Shown here: positions 42,738-52,973 of the stretch, in pieces
Layout of the letters: every line of letters begins with the position of its first letter
Numbering within the stretch: the stretch's first letter is position 1
Assembly: GCF_004103825.1 (NCBI RefSeq)
Contig: NZ_RYFI01000019.1
Location: forward strand, 1 to 64,000
Direction: 5' to 3'
Length of the DNA stretch: 64,000 nucleotides
Source: Hansschlegelia zhihuaiae
Lineage (GTDB): Bacteria; Pseudomonadota; Alphaproteobacteria; Rhizobiales; Methylopilaceae
Position numbers and translations under genes: made by a program
Notes under the pieces: model-generated
Database searches by the model: none
Seen by the model: the letters and a program-made list of their open reading frames with translations, nothing else
Told to the model about the DNA's origin: nothing

Positions 42738-43640
42738 TCAGGTCTGCGCCGCCAGCTTCTGTTCGAAGAAGGCGAGATCGAACTCGTTCGGGTCCGGACC
42801 GCCTCGCGCGCCGCGGTCGAGACCGTCCAGCGCCGCCATGTCGTCGTCGGAGAGAGCGAAGTCGAAGACGGCGATGTTTCCGGCGATGCGCTCGGGATTG
42901 ACCGACTTCGGTATCGGGGAGAGCCCATGTTGCAGGTGCCAGCGCAGGACGACCTGAGCAGGCGTCCTGCCAAGTCGCGTCGCCATCCCGGTTATGACCG
43001 GGTAATCGAGCAAGCGCGTGGCTGTGTCGGGGTCGTTCGCGTCATAGACGAGCACGCCCCCGATCGGCGACCAGGACTGTGTGGCTATTCCCAGCCTGGC
43101 GTGGGTCTCCCTCATCTCCCGTTGGCTGAAGAAGGGATGTAGCTCGACCTGATTGACCGCCGGGACGACGGACGACTCCGCCGCGAGCCTCTCCAGGTGA
43201 CCGGCCCTGAAGTTGCTGACGCCGATGGCCCGCACCCTTCCTTCGCCGAGTAGCATCTCGGCCGCCTGATAGGCCTCAACGGTCCGGTCGAAGCTCGATG
43301 GCACCGGAAAATGCAGGAGGTAGAGGTCGAGGACGTCGAGACCGAGCTTCTCCATACTGATGTCGAAGGCGCGCAGCGCTTCATCGCGGCCGAAGTCCGA
43401 GATCCAGAGCTTGGTGGTGACGAACACGTCCGAGCGCGGGAGCCCGCTCCCGGCGATGGCCTCGCCGACCTCGCGCTCGTTGCCGTAGACGGTCGCAGTA
43501 TCGATCAGGCGGTAGCCAGCGCGCAGAGCATGGACGATGGCGTCGACGGTTTCTTCCGGGGCGCTGCGATAGACGCCCAGTCCCACTGCGGGCATGACCA
43601 CCCCGTTGTTGAGGGTGATTCCCTCCACGCCATCGACCAT
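42738..43640 (-). CDS. Aldo/keto reductase
   Basis: A 300-residue NADPH-dependent reductase of the 2,5-diketo-gluconate reductase type. The signatures are present: GYRLIDTATVYGNEREVGEAI (with catalytic Asp and Tyr), LDVLDLYLLHFPVP, IGVSNFRAGHLERL, and IPKSVNPERIAGNIAVFDF for cofactor binding. It is part of a minus-strand cassette with an SDR and a lactonase-like protein. The physiological carbonyl substrate is unknown. Confidence 0.85.
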   Translation of the reverse strand: MVDGVEGITLNNGVVMPAVGLGVYRSAPEETVDAIVHALRAGYRLIDTATVYGNEREVGEAIAGSGLPRSDVFVTTKLWISDFGRDEALRAFDISMEKLGLDVLDLYLLHFPVPSSFDRTVEAYQAAEMLLGEGRVRAIGVSNFRAGHLERLAAESSVVPAVNQVELHPFFSQREMRETHARLGIATQSWSPIGGVLVYDANDPDTATRLLDYPVITGMATRLGRTPAQVVLRWHLQHGLSPIPKSVNPERIAGNIAVFDFALSDDDMAALDGLDRGARGGPDPNEFDLAFFEQKLAAQT

Positions 43641-43691
43641 GACGGTGTCCTTTGCCTTGCGCTCGGACCCAAGAGGGGTCCGGGGGTGGAT

Positions 43692-44762
43692 CTACCGGTG
43701 GGAGTACAGTGTCGCGGCCTTCGCAAAGGCCTTGGACCTGAAGATCGTCGACCCGCGGCCACCGTCGCCGTCGTTGGTGACGATGAACAATTCGTCTGAC
43801 CCCGTGCGGATCGCCATGCTGGTGGAGCGGAGGTTGTGCCCTTCCTCACGTCCCGGCAGCAGCACTTGGCCGATCGGGATGCCTTGGGGGTTGAATGCGA
43901 GGACCCGTCCTTGGCCGTACATCGCGACGTAGACGTTCCCGTCGCCGTCGACCCGCATCGAGTCGGGAGCCGGCCCGACGAAGTGATAGGCGACCGCCGT
44001 CCCGAAGGGAGTCGGGGTCGTCGCGTCAGCCAGCTCGATCCGGTGCAGCAGGTTTCGACTGAATTCGGTCACCCAGAGGGTCCGGCCGTCCGGGCTCAGC
44101 GCGACGCCGTTAGCCATGGCGAGGTTCGGGACAACCGGAACGACAGTCTTTCTGTCAGGCGCAACGTAGTAGACGCCCCCCTTCGGATCAGTCGACGAGC
44201 CCCTGAAGTCGGTGAAGTAGAAGCCGCCGAGCCTGTCGAACACGAGGTCGTTCGGGACATACCCGGCGTCCAGTGACACGACAGTCGCCATGTCCGACCC
44301 ATCGGCGGCGACCGAAACAATTGAGCCCCTACGGAAGTCTCCGGCGCCGGCCGCGTAGATGCGGCCATCCTTATGCACCGCCAGTCCGCCCAGGCCGAGC
44401 GCGTTCTCAGGCACGACCGTCGTGAGCCGCCGCTCGGCAGTGACGCGCAGGATGCGCCCGCTCCCCGCATCCGCGAAAATTAAGTCGCCGATCCGGTCGA
44501 ACGCCGGGCCCTCCAGCGGCACGCCGACGTCTGCGACCTTGAACCACTCGTCGGCGACCGCCGTCTGGAGCATGCGCTCGGCCGGCGGGATTGGGGCAGG
44601 CCCGCGCGTCAGCTCATCATATGCAAGCGGTCTCGGGATATCTCCGGCCTGCACGAGGAGAGAGAGCCCTGGCCATCCGATCGCCGCGACGACCAGAGCG
44701 CCTCCGAGCACGCGCCGCGCGTGCGGCCCGATCGGTGCGAGCGTCGAACCGTCAGGGGTCAC
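43692..44762 (-). CDS. SMP-30/gluconolactonase-like beta-propeller protein
   Basis: A 356-residue protein with one N-terminal membrane helix or uncleaved signal (about residues 17-40) and then a six-bladed propeller. Repeated segments are GPAFDRIGDLIFADAGSGRILRV, PNDLVFDRLGGFYFTDFRG, GVALSPDGRTLWVTE and MRVDGDGNVYVAMYG. This fits the SMP-30/LRE family of lactonases. It probably acts in the periplasm. It overlaps the next upstream gene by about 10 bases. Confidence 0.8.
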   Translation of the reverse strand: MTPDGSTLAPIGPHARRVLGGALVVAAIGWPGLSLLVQAGDIPRPLAYDELTRGPAPIPPAERMLQTAVADEWFKVADVGVPLEGPAFDRIGDLIFADAGSGRILRVTAERRLTTVVPENALGLGGLAVHKDGRIYAAGAGDFRRGSIVSVAADGSDMATVVSLDAGYVPNDLVFDRLGGFYFTDFRGSSTDPKGGVYYVAPDRKTVVPVVPNLAMANGVALSPDGRTLWVTEFSRNLLHRIELADATTPTPFGTAVAYHFVGPAPDSMRVDGDGNVYVAMYGQGRVLAFNPQGIPIGQVLLPGREEGHNLRSTSMAIRTGSDELFIVTNDGDGGRGSTIFRSKAFAKAATLYSHR

Positions 44763-45243
44763 GGCGTCGCCTCGCCTGTATCGCTTCGATCGTGACGGCG
44801 ACCGGATCCGAGCCGCGGAACGCGTCCGGAATCTGCTTCAGCCGGCCGAGGCGTACCAGTCCCTTGGAGTACGGGAACTCCTTGTAGAAGACCGCGAGGT
44901 TTCCCCAGGGCGCGTAGTAGGCGATGTCGCCCGCAACGGGGGTGAAACCTTCGCGAGCCCCGGCGGTCGGCAGCTTGCGCGGGAGGTCGCTGATCTTCTC
45001 CGTGGCGTTGTAGTCGGTCAGCTTCAGCGTCATCCACACAAGCGCCCCGAATGCTCGGGCGGCCTCTCCGTCCTCGAGGGTCGCCTCGACGGTCTCGCCG
45101 CTCCCCGCGATGCGGAACTGGATCTCGTTCATCGGACGTCTCGCGGAGCTCTCGACTTCAACAGGCCAGGCGACGGAAGTCGTCGCCAGGAAGGCCGCGG
45201 CGATAGCCGTCGCTCGCGACCGATGGTTTCCGACGCCCGGCAT
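44752..45243 (-). CDS. Exported cyclophilin-like fold protein
   Basis: A 163-residue protein with a signal peptide (about residues 8-27, ending near SVAWP) and a C-terminal domain of the cyclophilin-like type (TPVAGDIAYYAPWGNLAVFYKEFPYSKGLVRLGRL). Such proteins are common beside SDR and aldo/keto reductase genes and have no proven activity. Its start overlaps the SDR stop by one base. Confidence 0.7.
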   Translation of the reverse strand: MPGVGNHRSRATAIAAAFLATTSVAWPVEVESSARRPMNEIQFRIAGSGETVEATLEDGEAARAFGALVWMTLKLTDYNATEKISDLPRKLPTAGAREGFTPVAGDIAYYAPWGNLAVFYKEFPYSKGLVRLGRLKQIPDAFRGSDPVAVTIEAIQARRRRDP

Positions 45244-46004
45244 CAGTGCGCCGTGTAGCCGCCGTCGACCGGAAGGGCGACACCCAGCACGAAGCTAGCC
45301 GCGTCGCTACAGAGCCACAGAACGGCAGCTCCAACCTCGTCCGGCTTTCCAAGGCGGCCAATTGGCTGCTTCTTAAGGATCTCAGCCATGGCCTCGGGGC
45401 GCTCCTCGATCATTTTGGCGACCATCGGCGTGTCGATCGTCGCGGGACACACCGCGTTGATGCGGATGCCGCGAGCGGCGTTCTCGAGGGCGGCGGCCTG
45501 GGTAAGGCCGATCACGCCGTACTTGGTGCCGTGATATGCTGTGAGGAACGGGTTACCGACCAGCCCGCCGATGGACGAGCAGTTGACGATCGCGCCGCTT
45601 CCCTGCGCCTGCATCTGGCGCAGCTCCGCCTTCATGCAGTTCCAGACGCCACGCAGGTTGACCGCGACCACGCGTTCGAAGTCGGCGCTCGGAACGTCCA
45701 CGACGTCCGCCGGAGGAATCTGGATCCCGGCGTTGTTAAAGGCCACGTCGAGGCGGCCGAACCTCTCGACCGTCTGCCGGACCATCGCTTCGACCTGATG
45801 CTCGTCCGTCACGTCGCAAGGCACGCCGAGCACCGTGCGCCCCGCCGCCGTCAGATCGTCGGTCGCCTTCCGGAGGGCCTCGGGGTTGAAGTCTGCGAGC
45901 ACCACCGACGCGCCGGCCTCGGCGAAGAGCCTGGCGGTCGCCAGTCCCATGCCCATCGCGGCGCCCGTCACGAGCGCAACCTTGTTCTCGAACCCAAGCT
46001 TCAT
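45243..46004 (-). CDS. Short-chain dehydrogenase/reductase (SDR)
   Basis: A 253-residue classical SDR. It has the cofactor motif TGAAMGMG, NNAG, the catalytic serine in NCSSIGG, and YHGTKYG with the YxxxK pair; ADF after the second strand suggests preference for NAD. The ATG at 46004 has AGGAGGG upstream and is preferred to an open extension to 46073. It is the first gene of the minus-strand cassette and is probably controlled by the LysR gene upstream. Confidence 0.88.
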   Translation of the reverse strand: MKLGFENKVALVTGAAMGMGLATARLFAEAGASVVLADFNPEALRKATDDLTAAGRTVLGVPCDVTDEHQVEAMVRQTVERFGRLDVAFNNAGIQIPPADVVDVPSADFERVVAVNLRGVWNCMKAELRQMQAQGSGAIVNCSSIGGLVGNPFLTAYHGTKYGVIGLTQAAALENAARGIRINAVCPATIDTPMVAKMIEERPEAMAEILKKQPIGRLGKPDEVGAAVLWLCSDAASFVLGVALPVDGGYTAH

Positions 46005-46247
46005 GATGCGGACCCTCCTGCGTTCCGAAGCTTCGCGCTCATGCGCGGCGTGTTTCCATCGACGGGTCCTCAAAGGTCGTTAGTCGGTGCCGTCGCGCGA
46101 GCCGACCACGGTCCCCGCCTGTCCCGCGACCTGCAGCGCGGATGAGCCGTAGTTAGACCCTAGGCATTCCCGCCATTAGCCGCCTGCGCCTCATTGCTTT
46201 CATCGACGCGGCTCATCAATCGAGGTGGAAACGTATCGGGGGCTTCT

Positions 46248-47141
46248 TCAGGTCCTGTGGCGGAGCGCCTCGAGCAGCTTCACGAACGCCGGGGAAGTAT
46301 GCCGACGGCTGGGATAATAGAGGTAGTAGCCGTCCCAGACCGGACAGAATGGCTCCAGGACGCGGGTGAGACGTCCGGACTCAATGTGCGTCATCGCGAT
46401 GTCTTCCGGCATGTAGGCGAGCCCGAACCCGGCGAGCGCAGCCTCGAGCACATCGTAGATGTGGTTGAAGGCGAGCTGACCGTCGACCCGGATCCTCAAC
46501 TCGCGGCCGTCCTCCTCGAACTCCCAGGCCCAGAACCCTCCATACGTCGGCAGGCGGATGTTGATGCAGGTGTGCTGGACGAGGTCCTGCGGATGCGCGG
46601 GTTCCAGGCGCGAGGAGAAGTAGGACGGAGCCGCCACGACCGCGAACCGCAGATCGGGGCCGATGCGCGCGGAGATCATGTCTTTGGCTAGTTGCTCACC
46701 GAGCCGCACGCCCGCGTCGACGCGCTCGGTGACGATGTCGGTTAGGCCGTTGTCGAGCACCAGCTCGACCTTAATGTCAGGGAAATGAGGAAGGAAAAGG
46801 CCCAGCTTCGGCCAGAGTGCGCTCCGGATTGCATGGTCCGAAGCCGTAATGCGAATCGATCCGGCGGGCTTGTCCCGCAGCTCGCTGAGGGCGTCGATCT
46901 GGGCGTTAATCTCATCGAAGTGCGGGCCGACGCCGTTCAGAAGCCGCACCCCCGCCTCGGTCGGCGTCACCGCGCGGGTAGTCCGCGTCAGCAGCCTCAA
47001 ACCAAGCCGGGTTTCGAGCTGGCGGATGGTGTGACTGAGCGCTGACTGCGAGACGCCGACCTTGGCTGCCGCCCGGGTGAAGCTGCGCTCCCGGGCGACC
47101 GCCAGGAAAGCGAGAATGTCGCTGACGTTCTCGCGGGGCAC
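46248..47141 (-). CDS. LysR-family transcriptional regulator
   Basis: A 297-residue regulator: N-terminal winged helix (FTRAAAKVGVSQSALSHTIRQLETRLGLRLLTRTTRAVTPTEAG), then an effector domain. It is encoded in the same direction as the cassette it precedes, with about 240 bases between it and the SDR gene, enough for its binding site. It likely controls the reductase cassette; the inducer is unknown. Confidence 0.85.
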   Translation of the reverse strand: MPRENVSDILAFLAVARERSFTRAAAKVGVSQSALSHTIRQLETRLGLRLLTRTTRAVTPTEAGVRLLNGVGPHFDEINAQIDALSELRDKPAGSIRITASDHAIRSALWPKLGLFLPHFPDIKVELVLDNGLTDIVTERVDAGVRLGEQLAKDMISARIGPDLRFAVVAAPSYFSSRLEPAHPQDLVQHTCINIRLPTYGGFWAWEFEEDGRELRIRVDGQLAFNHIYDVLEAALAGFGLAYMPEDIAMTHIESGRLTRVLEPFCPVWDGYYLYYPSRRHTSPAFVKLLEALRHRT

Positions 47142-48227
47142 CCATAAACTCCCTTCATGTCCGCATGCCGATTGTACCGGCTAATCGCGGGGCATGACAG
47201 AGCTCAGATCGAGGCAGCCGCGGCCGTCAGGCAAGGCGCGGAGAACGACGCTTCGGATGGGCACCGGGTTGGTCCGCGAGGCGCGCGGAAGCACCGGGCC
47301 CAGAGAGCCCAGCACGCCGGAGGCGACCCGCTCCACAGGGTCTACTCTTGCAGCGCTCTCCGCCGATCAGGCCAGGACGGACGAAGGAGCGAGGTGAAGC
47401 CGACAGTCGCGAGATCTCGTCCAGCTCGCCCTTAATACGGCTGTAGAAGAAGCGCGAACCGACGTCGGCCCCGAGCGGGGTTCAGCGCGAAGGTCTCGGC
47501 GCCCCTGCCGTTCGGCAGCCGGGATCCTGAGCGGATAATCGTAATCGTGCGGCGGAGCGCATCATTCGAACTCGCTTTCCGGATCGTGGTTCCGAGCGCG
47601 CAGATGAGCAGCATCGACGCTCCGAACGGCGCTCCCGCGAGAAGGTTCTCGTAGTCCAGCAACCGGCGCCGACAGCTTCGGATGCCCGGGCAGTGCGCGT
47701 TGGAGCGGTGCCGTCACCGCGGCGACGCGCCGGTCTTCTACGCGAGCTTCGACGGCGATGCCGGGGTATCGCTAAGCGAGGCCGCGACGGTGCCATCTCA
47801 CGGTCTCGAAGCAGGGCGACAGGACACCGACGCTCGAGATCGACAACAATCGATCCATAACGGCAGCTGTGTCGGAACGCCTAGCCGTCACGCGGCGACG
47901 CAGCGGCGCATCCGGCCGCATCGTGCGTCTCCGCACGACCCCCAGCAGCGTGTCGTTGCTGATCGGCAGCACGAGGCGTGCGTCAAGGCGAAGGGGATCT
48001 GCTCGTCCGGATACCGTTGCGCTTAGCGGGATTCCCCTCCGGCAGGGGTGACGACGCCCGAAAAAGCCGCGGTCAAATCGCACCAGCCGGAGGATCAGGG
48101 CAGGACCACCTCTCAGGCGACAGACCAACTTGACAGTAGCGCTTCTTACCAGCTAGTCTTCGATCGTCGGCTATCCCCGCATCAAGGTCGACCAAATAAA
48201 CCAACAAGTACGTCTAGGGATGACGCT
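47142..48227. other. Degenerate stretch without an intact gene
   Basis: About 1.1 kb in which no frame is convincing end to end. Several minus frames look once-coding and are broken by stops, notably one ending near 47770. The base composition changes here from GC-rich to the AT-richer block that follows, so this is probably the scar of an insertion boundary. Confidence 0.4.
47772..48128 (-). pseudogene. Possible LysR effector-domain remnant
   Basis: The frame reads RADPLRLDARLVLPISNDTLLGV and RRRVTARRSDTAAVMDRLLSISSVGVLSP. This resembles the later part of a LysR substrate-binding domain. No helix-turn-helix part remains, and the frame breaks on both sides. Weak call. Confidence 0.25.
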
Positions 48228-49424
48228 ATGGAAACCGATAAAAAAACCGGAACGTCCCGCAGATCATTTGTGAAGGCTGCTGGAACCGGCGCAATAGGAA
48301 TAGCGACGCTGCCGCTTTCGACTGCAACTGCTTTCGCGGAAACTGACAACGTGGAGCTTGCCCAATCGAAGCGGAAGGTTGTCCTTGCTGAACAAGGCAG
48401 TTTCTACATCGGGGGCAGAACAGTAACCGGGCCTGGAAAATTCGATCCGTCAAAGCCGGTAATTCCATATTCCAACGAAGGTGCCACGTTTTATATCAAT
48501 CAAATGTACGTAAACTTTCAAGCTCCTGTGCGCCCTCGTGGGCTGCCTCTAGTCTTTTGGCATGGGGGCGGACTAACCGGCCATATCTGGGAATCTACCC
48601 CAGACGGCCGCCCCGGATTTCAGACCCTCTTTGTTCAAGATCGGCATACGGTCTACACGATTGATCAGCCAGGGCGCGGAAGGGGCAATATTCCTACCTT
48701 TAATGGCCCTTTTGGGCAGTTGGAAGAAGAGTCGATTGTTAACACTGTTACCGGAAACTCCAGTAAAGAAGGAGCGTGGGTTAGAGATCGACTAGGGCCC
48801 GCTCCCGGCCAGTTTTTTGAGAACAGCCAATTCCCACGTGGTTATGAAGACAACTACTTCAAGGAGATGGGGTTCAGTCCGTCGATCTCATCAGATGAGA
48901 TAGTCGACGCTGTTGTTAAACTAGTAACTCACATAGGTCCTTGTGTTCTGGTGACCCATTCGGCTTCCGGAGTACTGGGCATGCGAGTCGCGACACACGC
49001 CAAGAACGTGAGGGGGATCGTTGCTTATGAGCCTGCGACAAGTATCTTTCCCAAAGGAAAAGTGCCTGAGATACCGCCTCTCGCCGATAAAAAGTCGCAA
49101 ATTTTCCCGCCGTTCGAGATCCAGGAGTCTTACTTTAAGAAGCTCGCGAAGATACCCATTCAGTTTGTCTTCGGAGATAATATCCCCAAGAACCCTAAAT
49201 CCGCCTATTGGTTCTTGGACTGGTGGAGAGTCACTCGCTACGCTCACAGCTTGTCACTCGAGGCTATCAATAAGCTCGGTGGTCAAGCGTCTCTTTTGGA
49301 TTTGCCGACTGCGGGACTTCGCGGCAACACGCATTTTCCATTCACCGACCGGAATAACGTGCAGGTCGCTTCTCTGTTATCTGATTTCCTCGGAAAGCAC
49401 GGCTTAGATCAGAACGAAAGCTGA
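48228..49424 (+). CDS. Exported alpha/beta hydrolase with Tat signal
   Basis: A 398-residue protein. The start METDKKTGTSRRSFVKAAGTGAIGI is a Tat signal (SRRSFVK) with cleavage expected after AFA. The hydrolase core has LVFWHGGG (oxyanion side), YTIDQPGRGRG and a nucleophile elbow VTHSASGVLG with Ser; the final His is probably in NTHFPF. It resembles the exported hydrolase at 56.3-57.5 kb in overall plan. The gene is visibly AT-richer than the backbone, suggesting transfer. The ATG at 48228 is chosen because it begins the Tat signal. Confidence 0.8.
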   Translation: METDKKTGTSRRSFVKAAGTGAIGIATLPLSTATAFAETDNVELAQSKRKVVLAEQGSFYIGGRTVTGPGKFDPSKPVIPYSNEGATFYINQMYVNFQAPVRPRGLPLVFWHGGGLTGHIWESTPDGRPGFQTLFVQDRHTVYTIDQPGRGRGNIPTFNGPFGQLEEESIVNTVTGNSSKEGAWVRDRLGPAPGQFFENSQFPRGYEDNYFKEMGFSPSISSDEIVDAVVKLVTHIGPCVLVTHSASGVLGMRVATHAKNVRGIVAYEPATSIFPKGKVPEIPPLADKKSQIFPPFEIQESYFKKLAKIPIQFVFGDNIPKNPKSAYWFLDWWRVTRYAHSLSLEAINKLGGQASLLDLPTAGLRGNTHFPFTDRNNVQVASLLSDFLGKHGLDQNES

Positions 49425-49575
49425 AGCCGCAAGTCCTAGAGGCTGCATTCTGACATCATCCCTCCACTTTAACGAGTGGAGGGCTTTTCCATGTTGACGA
49501 CCTGTTCAGTCCTTGCTCTGCTAGGGCTGAACGCAGCAGTCATTTCTATTTTCTTCCGTTTTGGAGGTCTGGATT

Positions 49576-50505
49576 ATGACGATGACGGCCTCTTCCGCTC
49601 AGTCGCCTCTCCTCGATGTCGTGCGCTTCTTAGCGTCAGAAGGTCTGGTCATACAGCAATCAGCGCAAATAGAGGACTCCACTAGCGCTTGCGTAAGTTA
49701 TGATCAGTATACATTTGTCGACGGCGCGTGCAAGAAGTGCCAAAGCGATTATTTCGGGATATCAATCAAGGTTAAAGGCCCGCCGGTTCGTCGGGTTGAC
49801 TTTCGAGCCAAGCCGGACTTCGCTGTAGGGAAGGCTGGTATGACAATCATGATCCCGCCCGATGATGAAGGGCATTTCGAGGGGGTCGGCTCGTTCGAAT
49901 CGTTAAATTTTTTCATTGCCTCGAGCGCTGTTGAAAGGTTGTCACTTGAAGTCTTTGATAAGCCTCTTGCTAATCTAGAGTTTCAGCAGGGGCATTTCCG
50001 TTATGATGCGACGATGATGCAAATCGGAGGTATCGTACTAGAGAGACTATTTAGCGGTGATCTTGTCACGGCTTTAGAAATGGACGCCTGGGCTCAGATT
50101 GTTGCGTTGCATATACTTCGTAAATACAACCTGAGCGACGGCCTGAAAAGAGGATTATCGGGCGGTAGGAAAGAGGTTCTTTCAGGAGTTGCTCTTAGCC
50201 GGGCTAAGGCGTACATAAATTCTCATTTGAGTATCGGCCCTCTGTTCCTCCGGGATATTGCTTCATCGGTGGGCGTTAGCGAGCGGAGATTTGCAAGGGC
50301 GTTTCAGGAAGGGACGGGATCCAGCGTTCACGAATATGTCTTGCAGGTGAAATTATCGCGAGCCTGCGAAATGCTTCGGAACAGTAACATGCCGCTCCTA
50401 GAGATCTCGGTGTTGTCAGGCTTCGCTTCCCAGAGCCATATGACAAACGTTTTTCGGCGTAGACTTAGGATGACTCCGCGAGAATTTCGCAATGCATTGT
50501 TGTAG
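49576..50505 (+). CDS. AraC-family transcriptional regulator 1
   Basis: A 309-residue regulator with an N-terminal sensor half and a C-terminal double helix-turn-helix (LFLRDIASSVGVSERRFARAFQEGTGSSVHEYVLQVKLSRACEML, then ISVLSGFASQSHMTNVFRRRLRMTPREF). The ATG at 49576 has GGAGGT 7 bases upstream. It follows the Tat hydrolase gene on the same strand and probably regulates it. AT-richer than the backbone. Confidence 0.88.
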   Translation: MTMTASSAQSPLLDVVRFLASEGLVIQQSAQIEDSTSACVSYDQYTFVDGACKKCQSDYFGISIKVKGPPVRRVDFRAKPDFAVGKAGMTIMIPPDDEGHFEGVGSFESLNFFIASSAVERLSLEVFDKPLANLEFQQGHFRYDATMMQIGGIVLERLFSGDLVTALEMDAWAQIVALHILRKYNLSDGLKRGLSGGRKEVLSGVALSRAKAYINSHLSIGPLFLRDIASSVGVSERRFARAFQEGTGSSVHEYVLQVKLSRACEMLRNSNMPLLEISVLSGFASQSHMTNVFRRRLRMTPREFRNALL

Positions 50506-50831
50506 GGACGCGTTCAGCTGAACGCAGAAAGCTTGGGGCGGCAAGATTGTAAAGCATGCGAGCTGTTACGCTGACTTCCGCCCTATCCGGCAGTCTCCGC
50601 AGCGCTCGCGACAGATTCCACGGAAAGGAACAGTACCGGGTGTTGACGCTGATGGCTATTAGAGCCTTGAACTGTTTGAGACGAGCGTCTTGAGCTACTT
50701 GGAGTAGCTGTAGGCAAGCAGTCAGCCCCTGACATGGCAAAGCAAGAGGTTGGTGGCGAACTTAGTCAAATGCAAAGACGGTCGACATCCCAGCTTTACA
50801 ATGTCACTGAATCCTGTAAAGATGAACCCAA
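50506..50831. other. Gap between convergent AraC genes
   Basis: About 325 bases between the stops of two convergent regulators. No gene is supported and I see no clear terminator hairpin. Confidence 0.4.
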
Positions 50832-51758
50832 TTAGCAAAGCCGTCTATATTTGGAAGGACTGAGGCCCGTTAGCTTTCGAAAGATGCGAGAGAAATGCGT
50901 ATGACTTGAAAAACCAAGCGTCACTGCAATATCAACCAAATCCCGTTCCGGGTTTCTCATAATGATCTTCGCTTTTTCAACCCGTTGCAAGAGCACAAAC
51001 TGATACGGACCGGTCCCAAAAGTGGTCTTGAACACCCTAGAGAAGTGGTCGGGGCTTAGCTGAACCAGATCTGCGAGCCGCGTCACCGACAAGTTATCGG
51101 ATAAATGTTCTGATATATAGTCTAAAATTCTTTCGGTCTCTTTAGGAGAGAGCGAACGATGGTCAACAATCGGCGGGCAGGTCGCAGAGTATTTCGCCCT
51201 TAAAAGGCCAACGAGCGCGATAGAGAGCGACTCCGCATACAAAGGGCCGTTTGGACAACCGGCCTTAATCTCAGCCCGCATCAACCGAACGATGTCAGCG
51301 ACTTGACGATTTTGACTGAAGACTGTCGGCACTAAGCCCTGCGACTCTCCAACGCCCGTCATTGGGTATAACTTAGTTAATCTATCGGTATCTAAAAGCA
51401 ACCCAGTGCGATTATACGCCTGAGTCCTACTCACCTCGACGATTTCTACGCCCGCCCTTAGCAGAAATATCGCTCCAGCCGACATCCGTTCATGGTGAGA
51501 TGAACCTCGAAAAAACCATCGTACTTCACCATGCTGCTTTCCGCCAACGACGAGCACCGTTTTTATCGCCATCGCCCGCTTGGTGGGTTCTAACGTTCCG
51601 GCACCCTCTTCGAGCGGAAAGCCAGCCCATGCCGGGGTGGCTGCACTCAAGAAATGCTCTGAGCCGGGCACAAACGTCTGAATTTCGCCATTGCGAAAAA
51701 TTGCGACGCGCCGCTGAACAGCGGCTGGAATCAGTTCGGTGGAGGGCATGGCGATCAC
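50832..51758 (-). CDS. AraC-family transcriptional regulator 2
   Basis: A 308-residue regulator with a C-terminal AraC domain (LSVTRLADLVQLSPDHFSRVFKTTFGTGPYQFVLLQRVEKAKIIM, then IAVTLGFSSHTHFSRIFRKLTGLSPSKYRRL). A GTG at 51758 with AGGAGG 8 bases upstream is the better start; an ATG three codons later has no good site. The sensor half differs from that of regulator 1, so they should answer to different signals. Confidence 0.87.
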   Translation of the reverse strand: MIAMPSTELIPAAVQRRVAIFRNGEIQTFVPGSEHFLSAATPAWAGFPLEEGAGTLEPTKRAMAIKTVLVVGGKQHGEVRWFFRGSSHHERMSAGAIFLLRAGVEIVEVSRTQAYNRTGLLLDTDRLTKLYPMTGVGESQGLVPTVFSQNRQVADIVRLMRAEIKAGCPNGPLYAESLSIALVGLLRAKYSATCPPIVDHRSLSPKETERILDYISEHLSDNLSVTRLADLVQLSPDHFSRVFKTTFGTGPYQFVLLQRVEKAKIIMRNPERDLVDIAVTLGFSSHTHFSRIFRKLTGLSPSKYRRLC

Positions 51759-52127
51759 AAAGTCCCCTCCTCAGCCAAACACTCTTCACACGGGACAGAG
51801 AAGCTTGACGAATTGCACATTCGTTCGCCGGAGAGGGGTGTGTCTCTGCGAGAGCGCGCGGAAGCCCTTTATAAGCTCAGTGTCTGCTGCCGTCAATTAT
51901 GGCTGTGTTCACCTCTTCTGATGGTCTAACATCTTACTTTGGCGATGGACCGCGGCGGCATCCTTGTTCAGCAATGATGCGCCAATCTTGCTGCAGGACG
52001 CTACAAGTGGTATGCTAGGGTTTGGAGCGGCGCTTGCGCCCTAGGTAAATCACGCGCGCCGTGCCAAGCCCGTCGCCGCACGCGTACTCCCAGCGCTTCT
52101 CCTACTGCGCCATCTAGGCGTTCAGTC
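51759..52127. other. Gap before the IS5 element
   Basis: About 370 bases without a supported gene. It should contain the promoter of the AraC gene on the minus strand. It ends at the left terminal repeat of the IS5-family element. Confidence 0.4.
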
Positions 52128-52973
52128 CTAGGGCCCGGACCCATTAACGGCTTTGCGGATTGAGCGAAGCGTGATTCAGAGGCGTCCTCGTGGAGGAGGA
52201 CGCCGATGGGATCGGACTACTTCTGGCTGACGGACGAGCAGTTCGGCCGTCTCGGGCCACACCTTCCGACGAAGACGCGGGCATGCCGCGGGTCGACGAC
52301 CGTCGGATGATCAGCGGCATCGTGCATGTGCTGAGGTCGGGCGGCCGATAGGCCGGCGCGCCTGCCGTCTGTGGTCCGAGCAAGACCCTCTACAATCGCT
52401 ATGTGCGCTGGGCCGTGAAGGGTGTCTGGTGCAAACTGTTCGACGCGCTCGCCGCTGAGGCCGGGCCCCGCTCTCACGTCCTGATCGACAGTTCCGCAGT
52501 AACAGCTCATCGCTCGGCGGCCGGCCGCAAAGGGGCGAGCGCAGCCAGGCGGTCGGCCGATCGCGCGGCGGACGCACCACCAAGATCCACGCGCTCACGG
52601 ACGGAAAGAGCCGGCCGATCGCCTTCCTGCTGACCGGCGGGCAGGTCGCAGACTGCGCGGCCGGCGCGACGCTGCTGGCGGAGCTTCCCGCCGCCCGCAT
52701 GCTTCATGGCGACAAAGGCTACTACAGCGACGCGATCCGGCGTCAGGTCGGGGCCGCAGGCGGCACGCCCAACATCCCGCCGAAGGAGAACAGGCGCTGG
52801 AAGCCGTGCTTCTCGCCAGCGCTCTACCGCGATCGCAACGCCATCGAGCGCATGTTCTGGCCGCCTCAAGGACTTCAGGCGCGTCCCGACGCGCTACGAC
52901 CGCCTCGCCTCGAGCTTCCTCGCCGCCGTCCACATCACCGCGATCGTCAGCTGGTTATGAGTCCGGGCCCTAG
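52128..52973 (+). mobile_element. IS5-family insertion sequence, about 850 bp, inactive
   Basis: Terminal inverted repeats CTAGGGCCCGGAC-CCATTAAC (left, 52128-52148) and GTTATGAGTCCGGGCCCTAG (right, 52954-52973) match over 13 outer bases and most of the rest. The single transposase gene inside is broken. Length and ends fit the IS427 group of the IS5 family. A scrap of a related transposase lies at 7.3 kb. Confidence 0.8.
52206..52960 (+). pseudogene. IS5-family DDE transposase, several frameshifts
   Basis: The start frame gives MGSDYFWLTDEQFGRLGPHL, then stops. Other frames supply NRYVRWAVKGVWCKLFDALA, VLIDSSAVTAHRSAAGRK (first catalytic Asp), MLHGDKGYYSDAIRRQ (second Asp), YRDRNAIERMF (Glu) and RYDRLASSFLAAVHITAIV. 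At least three frameshifts and one stop separate them, so no active transposase can be made. Confidence 0.8.
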